A model generated the notes under the pieces. That model made no database searches. It worked only from the letters and a program-made list of their open reading frames with translations, and was not told the DNA's origin. The position numbers were made by a program, and so were the translations under genes. This document shows positions 1-5,800 of a DNA stretch of 11,788 bases, in pieces. Source of the stretch: Verrucomicrobiota bacterium (GTDB lineage: Bacteria; Verrucomicrobiota; Kiritimatiellia; CAIQIC01; Lenti-01); the NCBI GenBank assembly GCA_022709625.1, contig JAKLIL010000023.1:1-11788 (forward strand), given 5' to 3'. Each line of letters begins with the position of its first letter. The stretch's first letter is position 1.

Positions 1-1032
1 GGCCGGGGCGGCGACCAAGGCCTGGGCCCACTCCTTGCGCTTGAAATGCGTGGCCATGATTTCGTACCCCGCCCGGCCGGCGAACGCCGTGCCGGGATAC
101 TCCAGCGCCACCCGCTCGTAATCGCCCAAGGCTTCCCCGTCGCGGTTCATTTTCCGCAGGCAATTGGCCCGCAGGTAGAGAGCTGCAGCGGCGGCTTCGG
201 CATCGGCGGCGGCGGCCAGTTGCTTATCGGCCAAGGCCAGCGCTTCCGGGATCCGGTCGAGAAAGTAGAGGCTCCAACCCGCCGCCCGCAGCGCATCGCG
301 GGCCCGGGGTTCCTCGGGCAGTTCGACCAGCAACGTCTGCAAAACGTCGGCGGCGGCTTGATAGCGCCCCTGGCGATAGGCCCAATCGCCCCACCGGAAC
401 AGCGCTTCGGCCTTGACCGCGGGAGTAGCGGCGGCGGCCACCGCCAGTTCGAACCAGCCCGCCATGTGGGCTTCGGCGCCTTTTTGCCCGGCACTCAACG
501 CGGCGAGATCGAGCGCGGCATGGGCCGCATAAGGCGATTGCTTGTGGTCGCCAAGAAGCCGCGCGTAGGTCGCGGCGGCGGTACGCCGGTCGCCGGATTT
601 CCACTGGGCAAAGGCCTGGTAGTAGGTCGCGGCGGCCGCGGTTTCCGCCGCCGGAGCGGCCTGCAGGATTTCCTGCAGCAACGGCAGGGCCTCCGCGAAA
701 CGGCTGTCGGCGATGGCCGCTTCCGCGCGGCGGAGTTGGGCGCGGGGCGCTTGTTCGCTGTGGGGATGTTCCGTCGCCACGCGCTTGTAGAAACGCTCGG
801 ATCCGGTTTGGTTGCCCATTTGCCGGTAGCATTCGCCGGCGCGGTAGAGCGCCGCCGCAACATGCGCGCTGTCGGGATAATCCCGCAGCAGAACCAGGTA
901 TTCCCCCACCGCCGTTTCGTACAAGCCGCGCAGATAGATGCCGTCGGCAAAGCGCATTTGCTCGTCGGCGGTGAGCCCCCAGGCCGGCACGCCCAGCGCC
1001 AGCCAAAGCAGCCACCAGATCCGCGCGCGCAT
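1..1032 (-). CDS. Exported TPR-repeat protein, 5' part (C terminus beyond the window)
   Basis: The frame is open from the ATG at 1032 to the left edge: 344 codons with no stop. Residues 1-19 form a signal peptide (MRARIWWLLWLALGVPAWG, likely cleaved before Leu20; no lipobox Cys), so the product should be periplasmic. From about residue 24 it is a row of helix pairs with TPR character, for example YETAVGEYLVLLRDYPDS (38-55), FAEALPLLQEILQAAP (112-127), YQAAADVLQTLLVELP (224-239) and DGEALGDYERVALEYPG (298-314), the last three typical of BamD/YbgF/CpoB-like proteins. It starts two bases after the TolR/ExbD stop (TGAGGATG), so it probably works with that pair, as YbgF/CpoB does with Tol-Pal; this is inference. 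An in-frame GTG at 1038 would add two residues. The TPR class is clear, the exact family is not. Confidence 0.85.
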   Translation of the reverse strand, partial: MRARIWWLLWLALGVPAWGLTADEQMRFADGIYLRGLYETAVGEYLVLLRDYPDSAHVAAALYRAGECYRQMGNQTGSERFYKRVATEHPHSEQAPRAQLRRAEAAIADSRFAEALPLLQEILQAAPAAETAAAATYYQAFAQWKSGDRRTAAATYARLLGDHKQSPYAAHAALDLAALSAGQKGAEAHMAGWFELAVAAAATPAVKAEALFRWGDWAYRQGRYQAAADVLQTLLVELPEEPRARDALRAAGWSLYFLDRIPEALALADKQLAAAADAEAAAAALYLRANCLRKMNRDGEALGDYERVALEYPGTAFAGRAGYEIMATHFKRKEWAQALVAAPA

Positions 1033-1034
1033 CC

Positions 1035-1454
1035 TCACGGGCCCGGCGCCAGCGTGGCGAACGAAATGTTCCAAACGTCGGCCTGCCGGCAGGTGTCCAG
1101 CACCCGCACCACGTGCTCGTAGGCCGTCGCCTTGTCCGCGCGCAGCAGGACGGGCTGGCCGGGAAACAGTTGCACGAGGCGGTCCATCATGGCCTTTAGC
1201 TGGTCGTCGTCCAGGGTTTGCCCGTTCACCACCGTCGCTCCGTCCGCCCGCACGTTGACGATGACCTCGCCCGGCAGCCGCTGCGGCGTACCGCCGGTGG
1301 CGGCCGTCGGCAGGGCCACGTCGATTTCCGTCTCCCATTGTGCGAAAATCTGGCTGGTGACGAAGAAGCACAGCAGCAGGAACACCACGTCGATCATCGG
1401 CGTCAAGGGCACGCCGGGATTTTCGGGGAACAGCTTCTTCTTCTGGAAGTTCAT
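1035..1454 (-). CDS. TolR/ExbD-family biopolymer transport protein
   Basis: Partner of the TolQ/ExbB channel. It is 139 residues, normal for the family: a short cytoplasmic N terminus (MNFQKKKLFPENPG), one membrane helix (about 17-38) with PLTPMIDVVFLLLCFFVTS, then a periplasmic domain with EVIVNVRADGATVVNGQTLD and QPVLLRADKATAYEHVVRVL. Asp22 aligns with the essential proton-carrying aspartate (Asp23 of TolR, Asp25 of ExbD). The C-terminal DTCRQADVWNISFAT matches the final strand and helix of the periplasmic domain. The gene starts directly after the channel gene's stop and its TGA (1037-1035) is two bases before the TPR gene's ATG. TolR or ExbD cannot be separated from sequence alone. Confidence 0.94.
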   Translation of the reverse strand: MNFQKKKLFPENPGVPLTPMIDVVFLLLCFFVTSQIFAQWETEIDVALPTAATGGTPQRLPGEVIVNVRADGATVVNGQTLDDDQLKAMMDRLVQLFPGQPVLLRADKATAYEHVVRVLDTCRQADVWNISFATLAPGP

Positions 1455-2189
1455 CTAAGCCCCTTGGTTTTCCAGGATGGCCAGCAAATCGGTGGCGACT
1501 TCCTCCAGCCGGCCCGTCAGCTTGATGACGCGGCCGCGGAACCAGGAATACGCCATCATGGCCGGAATGGCCACGATCAAGCCCGCGATGGTCGTGATCA
1601 AGGCCTGGGCCACGCCGCCCGCCAGTTCCATCGGCCGCGCCTTCGCCAGATCGAACGCCACGCTGTTGAAGGCCTTGAGCATTCCGATGACCGTGCCCAG
1701 CAGGCCCACCATCGGCGCCACGGCCGAGAGGTCCAGCAGATAGTGGATCATGTTCTGCATCCGCCCTGCCTGGCGCGCGCCTTCGCTTTCCATGATTTCC
1801 TTGAGCATGCCCGGCTTGGCGGCGGGGTTTTCCTTGAGGAAATCCAGCCCGGAGGCCGCCACCGCGGCCAAGGCCGTGGGCTGTTGGGCGCAGAGTTCGC
1901 GCGCGTCGCGGGCCCGCCGTTCCTTAAGCAGTTCGCGCAGGCGCAGGGCTTGGGCGGGCGGCGCCACGGCGCGCAACCGCAGAACCAAGGCGTAGTACAA
2001 AATCAGCGCCAGCCCCAGGATCGACAGCGCCCCGAGCACGTACATCAGCCAGCCGCCCATCTCGACCAATTGCCCCAAGGTCAGCATTTCGGCCGGCGGG
2101 ATGGCCGCCGCCGCCGGACCCGTTTGGGCCGCGGCGTTTCCGGCCAGCGTGCCGCATGTCACCAACATTCCCGGCAGAATCATCTTCAT
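1455..2189 (-). CDS. TolQ/ExbB/MotA-family proton channel subunit with N-terminal leader
   Basis: Inner-membrane subunit that, with its TolR/ExbD partner, converts proton flow into movement of an envelope protein (Tol-Pal constriction or TonB-type uptake). Of 244 residues, 1-22 look like a cleavable signal peptide (MKMILPGMLVTCGTLAGNAA, with a small-residue site near AAAQ). Three membrane helices follow: about 47-70, 152-174 and 193-215. The second carries the family signature APMVGLLGTVIGMLKAF; the third contains ALITTIAGLIVAIPAM with Thr199 and Thr200 at the positions lining the pore in this family. The 78-145 loop is the usual cytoplasmic helical domain. The stop TAG (1457-1455) abuts the ATG of the next gene with no bases between. 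ExbB versus TolQ cannot be decided from this sequence; the downstream TPR gene mildly favours a Tol-like role. Confidence 0.93.
   Translation of the reverse strand: MKMILPGMLVTCGTLAGNAAAQTGPAAAAIPPAEMLTLGQLVEMGGWLMYVLGALSILGLALILYYALVLRLRAVAPPAQALRLRELLKERRARDARELCAQQPTALAAVAASGLDFLKENPAAKPGMLKEIMESEGARQAGRMQNMIHYLLDLSAVAPMVGLLGTVIGMLKAFNSVAFDLAKARPMELAGGVAQALITTIAGLIVAIPAMMAYSWFRGRVIKLTGRLEEVATDLLAILENQGA
1460..1465 (-). promoter_or_regulatory. Shine-Dalgarno of the TolR/ExbD gene inside the channel gene
   Basis: AAGGGG, formed by the Gln-Gly codons at the very end of the upstream gene, lies five bases before the ATG at 1454. Together with the abutting TAG-ATG it indicates tight translational coupling and near-balanced synthesis of the two subunits. 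Confidence 0.7.
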
Positions 2190-2196
2190 TGCGTTT

Positions 2197-2201
2197 CTCC
2201 C
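2197..2201 (-). promoter_or_regulatory. Shine-Dalgarno of the TolQ/ExbB gene
   Basis: GGGAG seven bases before the ATG at 2189, inside the 36-base pgsA gap. It is one of the best ribosome-binding sites in the window and fixes the start that includes the hydrophobic leader. Confidence 0.7.
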
Positions 2202-2225
2202 TGTTCGGCGGACCGGTGGCCCGCG

Positions 2226-2849
2226 CTACATTTCGGCCCTTACCAGATCCCAGTGGTCGACGAAATACTTCCAGCCCGAGATCAGGGTCACGACTACGAC
2301 CAGCGTGGACAACACCCACGAGGTGATGACGAAAGCGGCATCGTATTTCTGGAAGAACCAGGCGGACAAATCGAGCATGGGCAGGAAATCCTCCCGCGCC
2401 GCCAGCAACAGGAACGTCGCGATGATGGCGATCATTTGCCAAACCGTTTTGAGCTTGCCCCAGTTCCCGGCGCTGATGATGCGCCGTTCGTCGCGCGTGG
2501 CCACGAGCAGGCGCAGACCGGTCACGGCGAATTCGCGGGCGATGATCACCACGACCACCCAGGCCGGCACCAGCGAATAGCGGGGTTCGTACTGCAGGCG
2601 AATGCCCACGAAACTCACCAGCGCCGCGCAGACCAGAACCTTGTCGGCCAGCGGATCCATCAGCTTGCCGAAGGCGGTGACGCCGTACTGGGTCCGAGCC
2701 AGCTTGCCGTCCCAATAGTCCGTGATGCTGGCCACCACGAACACCAGAAACGCCACCGTCGACGAAAACGGAATCGGCAACGCCATGGCCAGCATGACGA
2801 CGACCGCCGCGATCAGGCGGCTGACGGTCAACGTGTTGGGCAGATTCAT
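2226..2849 (-). CDS. pgsA: CDP-diacylglycerol--glycerol-3-phosphate 3-phosphatidyltransferase
   Basis: Integral membrane enzyme that joins CDP-diacylglycerol and glycerol-3-phosphate to make phosphatidylglycerophosphate, the committed step to phosphatidylglycerol and cardiolipin. At 207 residues it is slightly longer than the roughly 180-residue E. coli enzyme. The complete CDP-alcohol phosphatidyltransferase motif is present: D44, D47-G48, A51-R52, G61, D65 and D69. PgsA rather than a phosphatidylserine or inositol synthase is indicated by the start MNLPNTLTVSRL, IIAREFAVTGLRLL (about 102-115) and KLKTVWQM (about 132-139). About five membrane helices are visible (12-35, 71-88, 94-112, 135-150, 172-193). 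The ATG at 2849 comes six bases after the RodZ-like stop, with no strong Shine-Dalgarno, so coupled translation is likely. The stop is TAG at 2228-2226. Confidence 0.96.
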   Translation of the reverse strand: MNLPNTLTVSRLIAAVVVMLAMALPIPFSSTVAFLVFVVASITDYWDGKLARTQYGVTAFGKLMDPLADKVLVCAALVSFVGIRLQYEPRYSLVPAWVVVVIIAREFAVTGLRLLVATRDERRIISAGNWGKLKTVWQMIAIIATFLLLAAREDFLPMLDLSAWFFQKYDAAFVITSWVLSTLVVVVTLISGWKYFVDHWDLVRAEM

Positions 2850-2855
2850 GGGCGC

Positions 2856-5800
2856 TCAATCCAGATAGGGCTCGGGAGCGGGACGGCAATCCGCAGTCAA
2901 CGGTTTGGCCGCGGCCGGCGCGGCGGCGGCCCGCGTGCGGGAGTCTGCGCAGGCCCGGGCAATCCAGACCCAAAGGACCGCCAGCACGGCGATGCCAAAC
3001 AACGTGCGCCAGACTTGCCAAGGTACGGCGGCAATCGCCTGCCGGATCTTCCCGAAGCCGGCGGCCAAGCGCGGGCGCCACGGCTGGCGCGGCGGTCTTG
3101 GCGCGGACGGCGGTGGAGCCGGCGGCGCAGAGCGCGGCGGAGTCGATGGCGTCGGTTTCACGGCCGGCTTGGCCATGCGGCGGGGACGACTTTCGCCGGA
3201 GCTGGGCGGCGACGCCGCCGCGGGACGCTCGGGTACCGCCGTTGGCGCGGGCGACGCCGGAGCCGGCCGTTCCTGCCCGGCAACCACGGCGGCAGCGGCA
3301 GCCACAAGCGAAACCGGGGCCGCCGGCACCGGGGGTGCAACCAGCGCCAACTCGAGTTGGCCGCGGTATTCCCTTTCCTGGCGGGCCAACTCTTCGCGAC
3401 GTTGAATCTCCGCCGCTTCGAGCTTGTGCATGGCAACGCGTTCTTCTTCGCGCCGGGCGTATTCCGCCGCCGCCCGTTCTTCGGCCTCGGCGCGGGCCCG
3501 AAGCGCGGCCTCCGCCCGGGCGCGATCGAGTTCCTCGGCATGCTGCCGGCGCACGGCTTCTTCGCGGGAACGCTGCTCGGCGGCTTCTTGGGTGCGGCGC
3601 TCCTCGGCCGCCTGCAGGCGGCGCTCGGCCTCCTCGCGCGCCAAAGCCGCTTCCCGTTCCTTTTCCCGCAGGGCCTCTTCCATTTGCCGGCGGCGCTCTT
3701 CAGCTTTCTGGACCTTGCGTTCGGCTTCTTCGCGCACCTTGGCCTCGGCCTCGGCGCGGGCGTGCAATTCCGCCTCGGCTTCCGCCCGGCGGCGCACCTC
3801 GGCCTGGATCAAGCGCTCCGCCTCTTCCCGTACGCGCTGCGCCTCCGCCTCGCGATGGCGCAATTCCTCCTCCAACCCCACCCGCCGGTTCTCTTCCGCG
3901 CGAAAACGGATCTCGGCGGCCTCGCGTTCGGCCAGCAACGCTTGTTCGCGTGCCTGGCGGTCCGCGGTTTCCCGGGCTTGCGTTTCGCGGTCGGCCACCA
4001 CGCGCAGTTCGACCTGTTCCATGGCCTGGCGGGCTTCCGCCTCCCGTTGGCGCAATTCGCCGGCCAACTGGACGATGCGGGACTCCGCTTCCTGCATCTT
4101 CGCTTCGATTTCGGCCCGGGCCTGGTTTTCCGCGGCGGCGCGCGAACGGTGATCGGCGTCCAGGCGGGCCCGTTCGGCGGCGTGTTCCGCCGCTTGGGCG
4201 TCGGCCGCTTCGCGGGCCAAGACGACTTCGCGTTCCTTCTCCCGCAAGAGTTCTTCCAATTGCCGGCGCCGCTCTTCGGTCTCCTGCACTTGGCGTTCCG
4301 CCGCGGCCCGGGCCTCCCGTTCGGCTTCCGCCCGGCGCTGCTGTTCCGCTTCGAGTTGGCCGCGCCGGTCCGCTTCCGCCTGCGCCTGGCGTTCCGCCTC
4401 CGCGCGCGCCTGGCGGGCGGCTTCCTCGCGGCGTTCCAATTCGGCTTCCAGCTCGCGCAAGCGTTCTTCGGACACGCGCACTTTCAGCTCGGCCTGTTCG
4501 CGGGCCGCGCGTTCGGCGTCGCCGCGGGCCTGAAGCTCGGCTTCGCTGCGGGCGCGTTCCGCGGCCTCGGCTTGCGCCGCGCGTTCCGCCTCGGCGCGGG
4601 CTTCGCGCGCCGCGGTTTCGCGGCGGGCCAATTCGGCTTCGAGTTCCCGCAACTTGCCGGCGGCTTGCTCCGCGCCGGCCTCGTAATCGGCCTGCGCCTG
4701 GCGGGCCGTTTCCTCCAAATCCTGAAGTTCCCGCTCGGTCCGGATGCGCTGTTCGGCTTCTTCCTGGATGCGGCGCTCCAGTTCCTCGCGGGCGGCGCGG
4801 GCATCCGCCTCGCGGCGCATCAATTCCTCCTCCAGATCGCGCAGCTTGGCCACCGTCAATTGGGCCTTGCGCTCGGTTTCTTCGCGCGCCGCGCGTTCGG
4901 CTTCTTCCCGGGCGCGCCATTCCGCCTCAACCTGGGCGCGGCGTTCGGCTTCTTCGCGGGCCTGGCGCTCGGCATCTTCGCGGGCCTGGCGGGCATCCGT
5001 TTCGCGCCGGGCCAGTTCCTCCTCCAAGGCCTGCAAGCGGATGCCGGCCTCCTGGACCTGCCGCTCCACGTCTTCGCGGGCGTGCCGTTCGGCTTCTTCC
5101 CGGGCCTGCCATTCCGCCTCCACCTGCGCGCGCCGCGCGGCTTCGACTTGCGCCTTGGTCTCGGCTTCTTCGCGCGCCAACCGCGCCTCGTCTTCCCGGC
5201 GGATCAATTCCTCTTCGAGCAGCCGCCGCCGGTCTTCCGCTTCGCGCACTTTGTGCTCGGCCGCTTCGCGGGTTTGGCGGTTGGACTCTTCGTGCAGGCG
5301 CACGGCTTCTTCGCGGGCGATTTGGACTTCCCGTTCCCGCCGCTGGAACTCCTCGGCCAACTGGCGCTGGCGCTCCTGGGCCTCGCGGACCTGCTGTTCG
5401 GCCTCTTCCCTGGCCAGATGTTCGGCCTCGGCATGCGCGCAGTGTTCGGCCTCCATCTGGGCGCGGCGCGCCGCGGCGTCTGCCAGCAACTGCTGCAGCG
5501 ATTCGCGCTCCTGCCGGGCCTCCGCTTCCTTGCGGTCCAATTCGGCTTCCAGTTGCAGGCGGCGCGCCTCGATTTCGGCGGCCTGGCGTTCCGCCGCCTC
5601 GCGGGCTTGCCGCTCCGCTTCTTCGCGGACGGCGTGTTCCGCCTCCAATTGGGCGCGGCGTTCGGTTTCTTCCTGGATCCGCTGCTCGGCTTCCTCCTGG
5701 GCGAGACGGGCTTCTTCCTCTTGGCGCCGGAGTTCCGCCTCCAGTTGCACGCGACGCTCTTCGGTTTCCCGGACCTGGCGTTCCGCCTCTTCGCGCGCTT

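Noticed and set aside
224..1015. 263-residue and 151-residue minus-strand frames in the left 1 kb
   Set aside because: Both are off-frame readings. The frame from the ATG at 1032 has a signal peptide and TPR motifs and is open to the window edge.
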